Part shown: positions 63,948-64,000 of the stretch, in pieces | How positions within the stretch are numbered: the first letter of the stretch is position 1 | How the letters are laid out: the number at the start of each line of letters is the position of its first letter | Assembly (NCBI RefSeq): GCF_963678635.1 | Contig: NC_087063.1 | Span: 1,034,287-1,098,286 of the forward strand | DNA from: Symsagittifera roscoffensis | Taxonomy: Eukaryota; Xenacoelomorpha; Acoela; Convolutidae | Direction: 5' to 3' | DNA: 64,000 nt | Translations under genes and position numbers: made by a program | The notes under the pieces: generated by a model | What the model was told of the DNA's origin: nothing | The model's database searches: none | Seen by the model: the letters and a program-made list of their open reading frames with translations, nothing else

Positions 63948-64000
63948 CTAAAGGAATCACCCAATAATCTTAAAATGAAGATACATTATTGCAAAACATG

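Noticed and set aside
1-64000. CRISPR arrays, bacterial operons, rRNA genes
   Set aside because: Spliced host genes and LTR elements mark animal nuclear DNA; the short arrays seen are tandem repeats without spacers and no rRNA sequence was seen.

Overview
The window looks like nuclear DNA of an invertebrate-type animal. It has spliced genes with GT-AG introns, AT-rich introns and spacers full of tRNA-like and hairpin-ended repeats, one LINE fragment, and large LTR retrotransposons. I cannot name the phylum from the sequence. Host genes are a four-exon GMP synthase (+), an unrecognised multi-exon gene (+) and the last exon of an aquaporin (-). Everything left of about 29.4 kb is transposon.

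Region by region. (1) 1-29386 is a nest of two related Ty3/gypsy elements on the minus strand. The outer one has its gag at the left edge and its 5' LTR at 28503-29386, and it sits inside a LINE reverse-transcriptase fragment (29387-29861). Within the outer element's ~3 kb leader lies a complete 24,142-bp inner element (3209-27350). This has two 881-bp LTRs, a primer-binding site, a ~3-kb structured leader, gag, a 2369-residue pol, and then six more closely packed ORFs (A-F, 13693 down to 4835) before the polypurine tract. (2) 19671-33634 is repeated almost perfectly at 33635-47587. The unit runs from inside pol, through gag, leader, both LTRs and the LINE, to GMP synthase exons 1-2 and part of intron 2. 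The copies differ by scattered SNPs, homopolymer lengths and a CT microsatellite, so this is either a very recent tandem duplication or two haplotypes joined end to end by the assembler. (3) 44100-50569 is the complete GMP synthase gene; 30148-31462 holds only its first two exons. (4) 50570-58983 has no gene that I can see, only dispersed repeats. (5) 58984-63051 carries four exons of an unrecognised gene, and 63558-63947 the 3' exon of an aquaporin.

The main point of interest is the inner giant element. Pol is a standard protease-RT-RNase H-integrase, but its C-terminus carries a domain that resembles a TARG1/OARD1-type macrodomain. ORF B, continued into ORF C through a +1 frameshift, encodes an SGNH/GDSL hydrolase. 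The start of the 1136-residue ORF D looks like a degenerate second copy of that fold. ORFs E and F match no family I know. A 40-bp copy of the 3' polypurine-tract region lies near the pol C-terminus, and five 42-bp repeats in pol carry the same core. The leader holds a repeated RNA module whose stems change in a compensatory way between copies and between the two elements. Inner LTRs differ at roughly 20 of 881 positions, yet the long ORFs are open.
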